Position numbers and translations under genes: made by a program. The notes under the pieces were generated by a model that had not been told where the DNA came from, searched no databases, and saw only the letters and a program-made list of their open reading frames with translations. A stretch of DNA of 51,128 nt from the NCBI GenBank assembly GCA_019247845.1, contig JAFBAL010000004.1, positions 1 to 51,128 of the forward strand. The letters are read 5' to 3'. Shown here piece by piece: positions 18,265-27,602 of the stretch. This DNA comes from Alphaproteobacteria bacterium (GTDB lineage: Bacteria; Pseudomonadota; Alphaproteobacteria; Micropepsales; Micropepsaceae). Each line of letters starts with the position of its first letter. The stretch's first letter is position 1.

Positions 18265-21200
18265 ACTACATCGCGCGCCACCCCGGCCGCTTCGCCGTCA
18301 CCGGCGCGCCGGGCGGCTACGACGCCTACCTGGCGGCCGAAGCGGCGCGGCGCAGCAAGGGCCTCGTCGTCTTCGTCGCGACCGACGAGGCGCAGGCCGA
18401 CGTCGTGGCCAGGGGCGTGCGGTTCTTCGCCAAGGACGTCACGGTGCTGTCGTTCCCGGCCTGGGACGTTCTGCCCTACGACCGCATGTCGCCCAAGTCC
18501 GACATCGAGAGCGAGCGGCTGGCGACGCTGGCGGCGCTGTTGCATGCCTCGGGCCCCACCGTCGTCGTCACGGTGGTCAACGCGATCCTGCAGCGTGTGC
18601 CGCCCCGCACGGCGATCGAAGGCGCCAGCTTCTTTGCCAGGACGGGCGCGACGGTTTCGTACGAGAAACTGACGGCGTTCCTCGCCGCCAACGGCTATGT
18701 CGCGGCGAGCACGGTGCGCGAGCCGGGCGACTTCGCGCTGCGCGGCGGCATCGTCGATCTGTGGCCGCCGGGAAGCGAACAGCCGCTGCGCCTCGACTTC
18801 TTCGGCTCCGAGCTCGACGCCATCCGTTCCTTCGACGCCGAGACGCAATTGTCGGGCGGCACGGTCGACGAGGTCGAGCTTCTGCCCGCCAGCGAGGCGC
18901 CGCTCGATCCCGCCTCGATCAGCCGTTTCCGCAGCGGCTATGTTGCGCGCTTCGGCCCGGCGACCAGCGACGATCCGCTCTATGAGGCGGTGAGCGCAGG
19001 CCGCAAGGCGCAAGGTATGGAGCACTGGCTGCCGCTGTTCCACGAGAGCCTGGATACGCTGTTCGATTTCGTCGGCGAGGCGGTGATCCTGCTCGCGCAC
19101 CAGGCGGAGGAAGCCAAGACCGCGCGGCTGGAGCTGGTCCAGGACTACTACGCCGCGCGCAAGGAATTGCTCACCGAAAGCCATGAACACCAGAAGCAGG
19201 CGATCAAGGCGCCGCCCTACAAGCCGCTGCCGCGGAAGGAGCTGTACCTCAACGACGACGAATGGAAGACGCAGCTCGCGCGCCGCCGCGTGCGCGATCT
19301 CTCGCCGTTCCAAGCGCCGGAGTCGATGAAGTCGGTCGATGCCGGCGGGCGCGCCGGCCGCGACTTCGCGCCGGAGCGTAAACAGGACGGCGTCAACGTG
19401 TTCCAGGCCGCGGCCGATCACATCAAGGCGCTGCAGGCCGCGGACAAGGGCGTCCTCGTCGCATCGTGGAGCGAGGGCTCGGCCGAGCGCATGGGTGGCG
19501 TGCTGTCCGATCACGGGCTGCCGGCGATCCGCCGCGTCAAGGGTTGGGACGACACGCTCAAGCTGCACAAGGGCGCGGTCGGCATCGCGTGTCTCGAGTT
19601 CGAGCACGGCTTCGAAGCGCCCGGGTTCGCCGTCGTCGCCGAGCAGGACATCCTGGGCGACCGCATGGTGCGCCAGACGCGCCAGCGCCGCGCGCAGAAC
19701 TTCCTCCAGGAAGCGTCGAGCCTGGCGCCGGGCGATCTCGTCACGCATATCGAGCATGGCGTCGGGCGCTATCTGGGCCTCAAGACCATCGACGCCGCCG
19801 GCGCGCCGCACGACTGCCTGGAGCTCCAATACGACGGCGGCAAGCTGTTCCTGCCCGTCGAGAATATCGAACTGCTGACGCGCTACGGCCCGGACGAGGG
19901 CAATGCGCAGCTCGACCGGCTGGGCGGCGCAGGCTGGCAGACGCGCAAGGCCAAGATGAAGCAGCGCGTGCGCGAGATGGCGGCGGAGCTGATCCGCATC
20001 GCCGCCGCGCGCGAGCTTAAGGCGCTGCCGTCCGTCGACCCGCCGCAGGGCGTCTATGACGAGTTCTGCGCGCGCTTCCCCTATCAGGAGACCGAGGACC
20101 AGGAGAAGGCCATCGCCGACGTTCTGGAGGATCTCGGCAAGGGACGGCCGATGGACCGCCTGGTCTGCGGCGATGTCGGCTTCGGCAAGACCGAGGTCGC
20201 GCTGCGCGCCGCCTTCGTCATGGCGATGTCGGGACAGCAGGTCGCGGTGGTGGTGCCGACGACCCTGCTGGCGCGCCAGCACTATCGCGGCTTCGTGGAG
20301 CGGTTCCAGGGATTTCCGGTCAAGGTGCGCCAGCTATCGCGCTTCGTCGACGCCAAGGACGCGCGCGAGACCAAGGCAGGGCTGGCCGACGGCAGCGTCG
20401 ACGTCGTCGTCGGCACGCATGCGCTGCTCGCCAAGAGCATCGAGTTCAACCGGCTCGGCCTCGTCATCGTCGACGAGGAGCAGCATTTCGGCGTCGGTCA
20501 CAAGGAACGGCTGAAGGCGCTGAAGGCCGACGTTCACGTGCTGACGCTGACCGCGACGCCGATCCCGCGCACCTTGCAGCTGGCGCTGTCGGGCGTGCGC
20601 GACCTGTCGCTGATCGCGACCCCGCCGATCGACCGGCTGGCGGTGCGCACCTTCGTCACCCAGTTCGACCCGCTCACCATCCGCGAGGCGCTGCTGCGCG
20701 AGCACTATCGCGGCGGGCAGAGCTTCTATGTCGCGCCGCGCATCGCCGACCTGCGCGACGCGGAAGCGTTCCTGAAAGCCAACGTTCCCGAGATCAAGCC
20801 CGCCGTCGCGCACGGCCAGATGGCGCCGAGCGTTCTGGAGGACGTGATGACCGCGTTCTACGAGCGCCGCATCGACGTGCTGATCTCGACCAACATAGTG
20901 GAGAGCGGCCTCGATATCCCGACCGCCAACACCATGGTCGTGCACCGCGCCGACATGTTCGGCCTGTCGCAGCTCTATCAGCTGCGCGGGCGCATCGGCC
21001 GCTCCAAGCAGCGCGCCTATGCCTACCTCACCACGCCGCCGGAGAAGAAGCTGACCGAGACAGCGGAGCGCCGGCTCCAGGTGCTCCAATCGCTCGATCA
21101 GCTGGGCGCGGGCTTCTCGGTCGCGAGCCACGACCTCGACATCCGCGGCGCGGGAAACCTGCTCGGCGAGGAGCAGTCGGGCCATGTGAAAGAGGTCGGC

Positions 21201-21734
21201 ATCGAGCTCTATCAGGAGATGCTGGAAGAGGCCGTGTCGCAGATGCGCAGCGGCCAGGCCGCGGAAGAGATCGCCGACCAGTGGTCGCCGCAGATCAACA
21301 TCGGCGCCTCGGTGCTGATCCCCGAGAGCTACGTCACCGACCTCAACGTGCGCATGTCGCTCTATCGCAGGCTCGCCACCATCGAGACGCGCCAGGACAT
21401 CGAGCGTTTCGCCGCCGAGCTCATCGACCGCTTCGGCCCGCTACCGGAGGAAGTGCAGCACCTCTTCGACATCGTCGCGATCAAGCAGCTCTGCCGCATC
21501 GCCCAGGTCGAGAAGCTCGAAGCCGGGCCGAAGGGCGGCACCGTTACCTTCCGCGGCAACGCCTTCCCCAACCCGATGGCGCTGGTCAAGCTCATCAACG
21601 CGCACGCAGGCACCATGAAAGTCCGCCCCGACCAGAAGGTCGTCGTCACCCGCGACTGGCCAACGCCGGAGTCGCGGCTGAAAGGCGCGCAGGCGCTGGT
21701 CGGGCAATTGGCGAAGCTCGCGACGGCAGCCTAG
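18252..21734 (+). CDS. mfd: Transcription-repair coupling factor
   Basis: A 1160-residue Mfd protein that removes RNA polymerase stalled at lesions and recruits UvrA. The UvrB-homology region is at the N-terminus (FPAWDVLPYDRMSPKSDI near residue 75). The RNA-polymerase-interaction (CarD-like) domain covers roughly residues 495-565 (PGDLVTHIEHGVGRYLGL), and the RecG-like translocase has GDVGFGKTEVALRA with Lys646 and VIVDEEQHFGV. The TRG-type QLRGRIGRSKQRAYAYL block and a C-terminal TRCF domain complete it. The length and order are typical. The start overlaps sdhE by 13 bases and the stop overlaps the convergent protease gene by four. Confidence 0.96.
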   Translation: MERLDYIARHPGRFAVTGAPGGYDAYLAAEAARRSKGLVVFVATDEAQADVVARGVRFFAKDVTVLSFPAWDVLPYDRMSPKSDIESERLATLAALLHASGPTVVVTVVNAILQRVPPRTAIEGASFFARTGATVSYEKLTAFLAANGYVAASTVREPGDFALRGGIVDLWPPGSEQPLRLDFFGSELDAIRSFDAETQLSGGTVDEVELLPASEAPLDPASISRFRSGYVARFGPATSDDPLYEAVSAGRKAQGMEHWLPLFHESLDTLFDFVGEAVILLAHQAEEAKTARLELVQDYYAARKELLTESHEHQKQAIKAPPYKPLPRKELYLNDDEWKTQLARRRVRDLSPFQAPESMKSVDAGGRAGRDFAPERKQDGVNVFQAAADHIKALQAADKGVLVASWSEGSAERMGGVLSDHGLPAIRRVKGWDDTLKLHKGAVGIACLEFEHGFEAPGFAVVAEQDILGDRMVRQTRQRRAQNFLQEASSLAPGDLVTHIEHGVGRYLGLKTIDAAGAPHDCLELQYDGGKLFLPVENIELLTRYGPDEGNAQLDRLGGAGWQTRKAKMKQRVREMAAELIRIAAARELKALPSVDPPQGVYDEFCARFPYQETEDQEKAIADVLEDLGKGRPMDRLVCGDVGFGKTEVALRAAFVMAMSGQQVAVVVPTTLLARQHYRGFVERFQGFPVKVRQLSRFVDAKDARETKAGLADGSVDVVVGTHALLAKSIEFNRLGLVIVDEEQHFGVGHKERLKALKADVHVLTLTATPIPRTLQLALSGVRDLSLIATPPIDRLAVRTFVTQFDPLTIREALLREHYRGGQSFYVAPRIADLRDAEAFLKANVPEIKPAVAHGQMAPSVLEDVMTAFYERRIDVLISTNIVESGLDIPTANTMVVHRADMFGLSQLYQLRGRIGRSKQRAYAYLTTPPEKKLTETAERRLQVLQSLDQLGAGFSVASHDLDIRGAGNLLGEEQSGHVKEVGIELYQEMLEEAVSQMRSGQAAEEIADQWSPQINIGASVLIPESYVTDLNVRMSLYRRLATIETRQDIERFAAELIDRFGPLPEEVQHLFDIVAIKQLCRIAQVEKLEAGPKGGTVTFRGNAFPNPMALVKLINAHAGTMKVRPDQKVVVTRDWPTPESRLKGAQALVGQLAKLATAA

Positions 21735-22456
21735 CGCCAGCGCAGATAGAGCTTCCGCCCCTTCATCTCGAAGGACCTCATGCGCCTGAGGAACGCCATG
21801 CCGAGCAGCGAAGAGCGCATCGGTGCGCCGTTGACCGAGACCGGCACGTTCGACAGCGTCACCGGTCCGATCTGAAGCGTGTCGGCGACGGCGGCGGCAC
21901 CGCGGCCTTCGCCGTTCGCGGTCTCGTAGGAGCGGTTGAAATTCAGCGCGGCCATGTCGATGCCGGCGCGCCGCGCATCGTCGGGCGCGAGCACGATGTC
22001 GCTGGCGCCGGTGTCGACCGTGAATTCGACCGTCGCGCCGTTGACCGTGCCGATCACCGCGAAGTCGCCGTCGCGGTTTTCGGTGAACACCATCACGTCC
22101 GGCCCGGCTTGCGACGGATAGGCCGGGACCAGCTCGGAGCCCAGCTGCCGGTACAGCACATAACCTGCGCCCAGCACGATGACGACGCCGATCCAGATCG
22201 CGACGTTTCGCAATGCCTCGCGCGCGGTGAAGCGGCGCGAGTACACGATGGCGGACGCGACCAGGATCAGCATCACGCAGAGCTGCACGAACGTCGCCTG
22301 CTCGCCCGGATCGGCGAGCGCGTTCGGGAACAGCCGCCACAGCTGCCACAGGCAAAGCGCGCCGCCCAGCACGAGCGCGAGCCAGATCAGCGGGCGCCAT
22401 CGCGCCGAACCAGGCCGGCTGCTGCGACTACCCCAAGGTCCCGAACCTTGCGCCAT
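21731..22456 (-). CDS. Membrane-anchored retropepsin-like aspartic protease (TIGR02281 type)
   Basis: A 241-residue protein with about three N-terminal membrane spans (LIWLALVLGGALCLW, a second at roughly 55-70, a third near 85-105) and a periplasmic retropepsin-like domain. The catalytic Asp148 lies in FTVDTGASDIVL, and the flap and C-terminal region contains LLGMAFLRRMRSFEM, the usual ending of the family. Such proteins act as dimers, one DTG per subunit. The physiological substrate is unknown. It converges on mfd with a four-base overlap. Confidence 0.85.
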   Translation of the reverse strand: MAQGSGPWGSRSSRPGSARWRPLIWLALVLGGALCLWQLWRLFPNALADPGEQATFVQLCVMLILVASAIVYSRRFTAREALRNVAIWIGVVIVLGAGYVLYRQLGSELVPAYPSQAGPDVMVFTENRDGDFAVIGTVNGATVEFTVDTGASDIVLAPDDARRAGIDMAALNFNRSYETANGEGRGAAAVADTLQIGPVTLSNVPVSVNGAPMRSSLLGMAFLRRMRSFEMKGRKLYLRWR

Positions 22457-22564
22457 TCCCCGAAGCCCCGGAAGTCTATGATTCCCGGCCTATTTTCACC
22501 ACAAAGCGAACAAAGGATACATCGAAGCGGCCATTGCGTTAACATGGAGCGCGGGGAGGATCAC

Positions 22565-23260
22565 ATGTTCTCATTGTCTTTGGGTTGGTGGTGGATCGTC
22601 GCGCCGCTGGTTGCGGCGGGACTGGGCCTGTTCGTGTTGCTGCGCGGCTTCGGCCATCTCTTTGGCGGGCGCCCGGGCAAGGGGGCGAGCCATCTCGCGG
22701 TCGGATCGCCCCTGGCGCTGCTGGGCCTGGGCGTGGCGCTGGTCGCGCTCAACACCCAGAGCTTCGCGCGGCTGAGCCACGAAAACGACGTCGCCAACGT
22801 CTCGGTGAAGGCGCTCGATCCGGCCAGGAACCTCTATCGCATCAGCATCGTGCGCCTCGACGGCCCGAACCAGACCATCGCCTGCGACCTGCAGGGCGAC
22901 GAATGGGCGATCGATGCGCGGGTGCAGAAGTGGAAGCCCTGGGCCAACGTGCTCGGGCTCGACACCACCTATACGCTCGACCAGGCCAACAACAAGTACT
23001 TCACGGCCGAGCGCGGCAACGGCAGGCCGATCACCGCCTGCGACCTGCGCGGTCCCGCGCCCACGGTCGACCAGTACGTGCCGCGGTCGTGGCTCCTGTG
23101 GCTGGTCGATCAGTCGTACACGGAGCAACGCCGCTTCGGCTCGGCCGCCTATATGCCGCTGGCCGACGGGGCGACCTACCACGTGACGATGACGCAGTCG
23201 GGGCTGAACGCGGAAGCCTCGAACGACATCGCCAAAGGCGCCAACGCGGCGCGGCCCTAG
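22565..23260 (+). CDS. Membrane protein of unknown function
   Basis: A 231-residue protein with two N-terminal spans (WWWIVAPLVAAGLGLFVLL and a second at about 45-65) and a soluble C-terminal domain that includes GDEWAIDARVQKWKPWANV and LGLDTTYTLDQ. Proteins with the pattern GDEWxLDARVxKW...LGLDxxYRL are frequent in proteobacteria and are often labelled 'cation/multidrug efflux pump'. Nothing here resembles a transporter core, so I do not adopt that label. The ATG at 22565 follows a strong GGGGAGG site; an ATG 21 bases upstream has none. Confidence 0.7.
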   Translation: MFSLSLGWWWIVAPLVAAGLGLFVLLRGFGHLFGGRPGKGASHLAVGSPLALLGLGVALVALNTQSFARLSHENDVANVSVKALDPARNLYRISIVRLDGPNQTIACDLQGDEWAIDARVQKWKPWANVLGLDTTYTLDQANNKYFTAERGNGRPITACDLRGPAPTVDQYVPRSWLLWLVDQSYTEQRRFGSAAYMPLADGATYHVTMTQSGLNAEASNDIAKGANAARP

Positions 23261-23709
23261 TTCCTGGAAGCCTGGGCCGGCGCGGCGCCGAACTTGTTCG
23301 CTTCGGCGTCGCCTTTGGTGAAGCCCACCCAGCACAGGAACGCGACCTCGACCGCGAAGGCGACCTCGAGATAGACCAGCGGCTTGCGCATCTGCGGCGC
23401 GGCGATCAGCTTGACGAACTCGGCCGGCTGGGCGCCGGCGAGCGCCTGCCCGCCGCTCGCGATCATCAGCAGCGTGCAGACCAGGCTCACCGCGAAAGGC
23501 AGCAGCAGAAGCCAGCCCGACCATCCGAAGTCGTGCAGCCGCTTGATGTGGATGACGACCTGCGGCCATATCAGCACCAGCCCCAGGACCGGCCCGACGA
23601 TGGGCAGCGCGCCGGCCAGCATGCTCGCCACCATCACGAAGGCGAAGCCGATCCAGAAGTCGCGCCGCCCGATGCGGCCGTTCGGCGAGAACAGAAGCGT
23701 GCTGGTCAT
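23257..23709 (-). CDS. DUF805 family membrane protein
   Basis: A 150-residue integral membrane protein with the DUF805 features: LFSPNGRIGRRDFWIGF at the N-terminus, four to five hydrophobic spans, and IHIKRLHDFGWSGWLLLLP containing the family's KRLHDxGxSG motif. The function is unknown; DUF805 proteins are thought to be small inner-membrane proteins related to envelope stress in some bacteria. It is the downstream gene of a minus-strand group that begins at the acyl-CoA dehydrogenase, three bases after the VOC gene. Its end overlaps the gene at 22565 by four bases. Confidence 0.85.
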   Translation of the reverse strand: MTSTLLFSPNGRIGRRDFWIGFAFVMVASMLAGALPIVGPVLGLVLIWPQVVIHIKRLHDFGWSGWLLLLPFAVSLVCTLLMIASGGQALAGAQPAEFVKLIAAPQMRKPLVYLEVAFAVEVAFLCWVGFTKGDAEANKFGAAPAQASRN

Positions 23710-23712
23710 GAC

Positions 23713-24099
23713 CTATTTCGCGCCGGCATCCGCTTGATGAAGGCCCACGATATTCTCGTCCGGGTCGCGAATATAGGCCTGCCAGCCCACGCCCGGGATC
23801 GCCATCTTGGGCAGCGCCACCTGAGCGCCCGCGGCCAGCGCCTTCTCGAGCGCCGCATCGACCGAAGCCACGCCCAGCGAGCAGACGAAGGCGTTGACGG
23901 CCGCGCCCGCCGCCGCGCCCGGACCCATGCGCTTGACGAAGCCGCCGTTGATGCCGGGCCCGTCGTTGTCGCCGGTGCTGATCAGGTAATAGTCGAACTG
24001 CGGCATGTGCGTGATCTGCCAGCCGAAGACCTCGGCATAGAACTTCGACAGCTTCGCAGGGTCGCCGGCATGGATCTCGAAATGGACGGGACGGTTCAT
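23713..24099 (-). CDS. VOC (glyoxalase/bleomycin-resistance) superfamily protein
   Basis: A 128-residue single-module pair of beta-alpha-beta-beta-beta units. It begins VHFEIHAGDPAKLSKFYAEVFGW, the standard first VOC half, and ends IRDPDENIVGLHQ, where the metal-binding Glu of many members is located. This subgroup is usually annotated as a glyoxalase-like or methylmalonyl-CoA-epimerase-like protein of unknown substrate. The ATG at 24099 has an AGGAGAT site. It sits between DUF805 and a small exported protein in one minus-strand group. Confidence 0.85.
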   Translation of the reverse strand: MNRPVHFEIHAGDPAKLSKFYAEVFGWQITHMPQFDYYLISTGDNDGPGINGGFVKRMGPGAAAGAAVNAFVCSLGVASVDAALEKALAAGAQVALPKMAIPGVGWQAYIRDPDENIVGLHQADAGAK

Positions 24100-24107
24100 G
24101 CGATCTC

Positions 24108-24584
24108 CTAGTTCTTGGGAGGTTCGATGGTGGTGTCCTTCAGAAGCGGCGCGGCATCGGCGTCGCTCAGCTGGGTCAGGCACCACGAGCCGCTGCAGAT
24201 CACGCGGCCGAAGGTGAGCGGGCCTTCGGCGTCGTGCGCCTTGGGGCCGATGCTCCAGCCGTTCGGCGAGATGGCGATATAGTGCGTCTCGCCCGCCGCG
24301 GTCGTCAGCGTCGCCTTCATGCCGCCATACCAGTTGAGCGAATTGCCGACGCTGAGCTCCAGCTCGCCTGGCGCCCCGTCGAAGGCCGCGCCGTCGCCGT
24401 TGCCCAGCGAGCCGACGCCGTTGCCGTCGACGCTGAACCGCGCCTGGGCCAGCATGCCCGAGAAGCTCGATTCGCGGATCACGATCAGCCGCGTCTTGCC
24501 GTCGGGGACCGGCGGCAGCGCCGGGGCATCGGCGGCGAAGGCCGGCGCGACGAGCAGAGCGGAAAGAAGCAGGACGCGCGTCAT
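24108..24584 (-). CDS. Exported protein resembling DUF2846 proteins
   Basis: A 158-residue protein with a clear signal peptide (VLLLSALLVAPAFAADAP, cleavage after AFA). The mature part starts with LPPVPDGKTRLIVIRESSF and contains FSVDGNGVGSLGNGDGAAF and PGELELSV, a pattern like DUF2846, where a short barrel presents a small polar molecule of unknown identity. Two Cys (VICSGSWC) could form a disulphide. The ATG overlaps the stop of the acyl-CoA dehydrogenase gene by four bases, so they are co-translated, though no functional link is obvious. Confidence 0.65.
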   Translation of the reverse strand: MTRVLLLSALLVAPAFAADAPALPPVPDGKTRLIVIRESSFSGMLAQARFSVDGNGVGSLGNGDGAAFDGAPGELELSVGNSLNWYGGMKATLTTAAGETHYIAISPNGWSIGPKAHDAEGPLTFGRVICSGSWCLTQLSDADAAPLLKDTTIEPPKN

Positions 24585-26410
24585 CGCACCTCCTCGAACG
24601 CCATGATCGTGTCGCTGCCCGCCTGGATGCGCTCGAAAAGCATCGGGCATTCGGGGATCATGCGCTCCATCCAATAGCGCGCGGCGACGAGCTTCTGCTC
24701 GTAGAACGCCTTGTTGGAGGGGCTGCCGGCGAGCGCTCCTTGCGCGACCTTGGCCATGCGGCCCCACATCCACCCCGTCACGACGATTCCCATAAGTCGA
24801 AGATAATCTACAGCGCCCGCGCCCGCGTTGTTGGGATTGGCGAGCCCGTTCTGCGCCAGCCACAGCGTCGCCTGCTGCAGGGTGTCCAGCCCGCGCTTCA
24901 CCGGCTTCACGAACGGCGCCATCGCCGCGTCGGCTTCGTTTTCGGCGGCCCAACCGGACAGCAGGCCGAACAGCGCCATCGGCGCGGCCCCTCCCTTGCG
25001 GCCGAGCTTGCGCCCGACCAGGTCCATGGCCTGCACGCCGTTGGCGCCTTCATAGGTCTGGTTGATGCGGCCGTCGCGCACGAACTGCTCCACGCCGTTG
25101 TCGCGGATATAGCCGTGACCGCCGTAGCACTGCATCGCCATGTTCGCGGCCTCGAAGCCCATGTCGGTGAAGAACGCCTTGATCACCGGCGTCATCAGGT
25201 CGGCGAGAAGCTGCGCGTTCGCGGCCTCGGGCTTGTCCGTCTCGGCGATTGCCATGTTCAGCGTCGTCCACATCGCCACCGCCCGCGCGCCTTCGACGAA
25301 GGACTTGCAGTGCAGCAGCATGCGGCGCACGTCGGGATGGACGAACTCGAGGTCGGCGGACTTGTCGGGCTCCTTCGCACCCGTCAGCGCATGGCCGACG
25401 CGGCGCTCATGCGCATAGGCCATGCCGTTCTGATAGGCGACCTCGCCGATGGAGATGCCCTGCACGCCGACGCCGAGCCGGGCATTGTTCATCATGCCGA
25501 ACATGCCCGCCATGCCGGCCGAGGCCGAGCGCTTCTCGCCGGGCTTGGGCGCCTCGGGCTTGGGGCCCAGGCGCCACGCCTTGGCCTCGTCGAAGTTGAG
25601 CACGCAGGTCGCCTGCGCCTTGATGCCCATCTTCTTCTCGATGCCGCCGGTGGAGACGCCGTTGCGCGCGCCCATCCTGCCCTCTTCGTCGACCAGGAAC
25701 TTGGGCACCATGAAAAAGTTCACGGTGGAAAGGTCGTCGTGGATCTGGCCGTTCGCGTCGGGGATCTTGGCGATCACCATGTGCACGATGTTGTCGGTCA
25801 GGTCCTGGTCGCCGCCCGAAATGAAGATCTTGGTGCCGGACAACTTGTAGGTTCCGTCGGGCTGTTCGACCGCGCGCGTCTTCATCAGCCGCAGGTCGGT
25901 GCCGCAATGCGGCTCGGTCAGGCACATCGTGCCGGCCCATTCGCCGCTGATCATCTTCGGGACGACGTGCTCCTTCATCCAGGGCGCGCCGGTGGCGCCC
26001 AGCGCGCCGGCCGCGGCACCGGTCAATCCCGGATACATCGCGAAGGACTGGTTGGCCGACTGGGCCATCTCGGCAACCGCCATGGTCACGAGCATGGGCA
26101 GCCCCGCGCCGCCGAACTTCGTCGGCGCCGACAACGCGCCCCAGCCCGCCTCGCAATAGGCCTTGTAAGCCTCCTTGAAGCCTTTGGGCGTGCGCACCAC
26201 GCCGTTCTCGAAATGCGCGCCTTCCTCATCGCCGGACTGGTTGATCGGCTGCAGCACCTCTTCGCAGAACTTGCCGGCATTGGTCAGGATGTCGTCGAGC
26301 AGGTCCGGGGTCAGCTCGCCGAAGTCGGGCAGGTCGCGGTGCTGGTCTATCTGAAGAAGCTCGTTCAGGACGAATTTGTACTCGTCGATCGGCGCGCGGT
26401 AGATGGGCAT
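24581..26410 (-). CDS. Acyl-CoA dehydrogenase, long form (DmdC-like)
   Basis: A 609-residue acyl-CoA dehydrogenase with the N-terminal extension (YRAPIDEYKFVLNELL) and C-terminal added domain characteristic of the DmdC/AidB-like long group that includes 3-methylmercaptopropionyl-CoA dehydrogenase. Recognisable blocks are MCLTEPHCGTDL, FISGGDQDLTDN, CYGGHGYIRDNG and YEGANGVQAMDLVGRK, where the Glu is the expected catalytic base. It introduces the 2,3 double bond into an acyl-CoA using FAD. The natural substrate (sulfur-containing or ordinary fatty acid) cannot be told from motifs. Two small genes follow in coupled order. Confidence 0.88.
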   Translation of the reverse strand: MPIYRAPIDEYKFVLNELLQIDQHRDLPDFGELTPDLLDDILTNAGKFCEEVLQPINQSGDEEGAHFENGVVRTPKGFKEAYKAYCEAGWGALSAPTKFGGAGLPMLVTMAVAEMAQSANQSFAMYPGLTGAAAGALGATGAPWMKEHVVPKMISGEWAGTMCLTEPHCGTDLRLMKTRAVEQPDGTYKLSGTKIFISGGDQDLTDNIVHMVIAKIPDANGQIHDDLSTVNFFMVPKFLVDEEGRMGARNGVSTGGIEKKMGIKAQATCVLNFDEAKAWRLGPKPEAPKPGEKRSASAGMAGMFGMMNNARLGVGVQGISIGEVAYQNGMAYAHERRVGHALTGAKEPDKSADLEFVHPDVRRMLLHCKSFVEGARAVAMWTTLNMAIAETDKPEAANAQLLADLMTPVIKAFFTDMGFEAANMAMQCYGGHGYIRDNGVEQFVRDGRINQTYEGANGVQAMDLVGRKLGRKGGAAPMALFGLLSGWAAENEADAAMAPFVKPVKRGLDTLQQATLWLAQNGLANPNNAGAGAVDYLRLMGIVVTGWMWGRMAKVAQGALAGSPSNKAFYEQKLVAARYWMERMIPECPMLFERIQAGSDTIMAFEEVR

Positions 26411-26411
26411 G

Positions 26412-26654
26412 TCAGTCCTCGAATGGTGAGGAGGACGTTGTAGAACATTTTGGCGGAAAGTCCCGTGCCAAGGCCGCCAGCGCCTGGACGGTTTGCGTCA
26501 GCGTGCGGGCATCGCGCAAGCGTGCCGAGGCGGCGGAACCGGCCAAGGCCTCGCGCGTGCAATGGCCGTGCTTCAGCGCATTTTTGTTGCCGATGGGGGC
26601 GCCGCGCCGGGGCGTCCGTGCCTCTGTACCAGACTCTGCGTTTTTCAAATTCAA
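26412..26654 (-). CDS. Small basic protein with GAPxGNxNALKHG motif
   Basis: The 80-residue product contains TPRRGAPIGNKNALKHGHCT, a motif seen in many short uncharacterised proteobacterial proteins, then an Ala/Leu-rich helix (TLTQTVQALAALARDF). The stop lies one base before the acyl-CoA dehydrogenase start on the same strand. No good ATG exists near the motif. I place the start at a TTG (26654), which yields NLKNAESGTEARTPRR; an ATG at 26777 would add 41 low-quality residues. It may be real or a relic in an otherwise decayed stretch. Confidence 0.4.
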   Translation of the reverse strand: MNLKNAESGTEARTPRRGAPIGNKNALKHGHCTREALAGSAASARLRDARTLTQTVQALAALARDFPPKCSTTSSSPFED

Positions 26655-26722
26655 TTCCGGAAAACCGGACCTAACCCATCGTCCCGATTGAGAAATCGTT
26701 CTCGTAGAGAGGGCGCGTTTCC

Positions 26723-26744
26723 GCCGCCGCGGGGGCGGCTTTTT
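26723..26744 (+). terminator. Orphan intrinsic terminator-like hairpin
   Basis: A perfect six-base stem, GCCGCC / GGCGGC around the loop GCGGG, is followed directly by five Ts, reading on the plus strand. No plus-strand gene precedes it; the nearest upstream coding sequences all run leftward. It could end an unannotated small RNA in 26411-26722, or be a remnant of a lost gene next to the hydrolase pseudogene. Confidence 0.5.
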
Positions 26745-26869
26745 CGCACATGCAATAGGAGTGGTCCTGTCCATCACAACTAACTGGTGTGCGCCTGTCT
26801 CGATTCAAGGGTAACGTCGCACCCGGGATCAGGACCGGGGAGGGCGGCAATGACCCAGCAGATACCACG

Positions 26870-27602
26870 GCGAACGATTTCAAGACCTCGGTCACGCGCG
26901 CGGCCTACAATCAGAAGTGGCTGTCGCAAGCGACGCCCGGATACGACTGCGACATGATCGTGTTCTCCTGGCCGGCGCGCAAATGCGGCTTCGACAACCT
27001 GACGCCGTCGTCGACTATGAGCACGACCGCGGCGCCGCGAGCGCGGCCGGCGAGCACGTGAGCGAATCACAATGCTCTACGCGCTGCGCGCGAAGATCGG
27101 AGAGCGGCGCATGAACCTGCTTTGCCACAGCATGAGGTGCTACGCGCTCGGCTACGGCGTCGAGACCTGGCTCAAAGGCCAGTCGCCGGCCCAGCCCTTG
27201 TTCGACGAGGGGATCCTGGCCGCGGGCGACGAGATCGCGACGACCTTCACCGAGAAGAGCGGCAAACGGCTGTCCAACCTGAGGCGCCTCGGCAGGGAGA
27301 TCACCGTCTACTACAATTGGTGCGATATCGCGATGCATCTCAGCCGCCTGGTGAACTGGCTGTTCCACCTGGGCTGTGACGGGCCGCCGAACAAGGCCGA
27401 CATCAAGACGTTCCCGGCCAAGATATACGAGTTCGTCGATTGCGACGGGCTCACCGATTGCATCGGCCACGGCGCGGACCGCACGCACCAATACTATCGC
27501 CAGTCGCCGACGGTCCGCGCCGACATCACCGCGAGCCTGGCAGCACGCATCCCGGTCCGGCCGAAATTCGACCCCGTCGGAAACTTCTATTCCTTCGTCT
27601 AG
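26870..27602 (+). pseudogene. Decayed alpha/beta-hydrolase (DUF900-like esterase) remnant
   Basis: Three successive frames carry parts of one protein: DFKTSVTRAAYNQKWLSQA and CDMIVFSWPARKCGFDN (to about 27000), DYEHDRGAASAAGEHVSE (about 27003-27065), then ALRAKIGERRMNLLCHSM onward to the stop at 27602. The order (FSWPA, a Tyr/Asp-rich link, xxHSMx nucleophile elbow, GILAAGDEI, VYYNWCDIA, DCDG...H) is that of DUF900-type hydrolases. Each junction is consistent with a one-base deletion. The elbow reads HSMR where HSMG is expected, and the N-terminal oxyanion region (HGxN) is missing. The last frame (177 codons) is still open, so a truncated product is not excluded. Confidence 0.65.

Noticed and set aside
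22565..23260. The label 'multidrug efflux pump' for the two-span membrane protein.
   Set aside because: It has two spans only and no transporter core; the name appears to be copied annotation.
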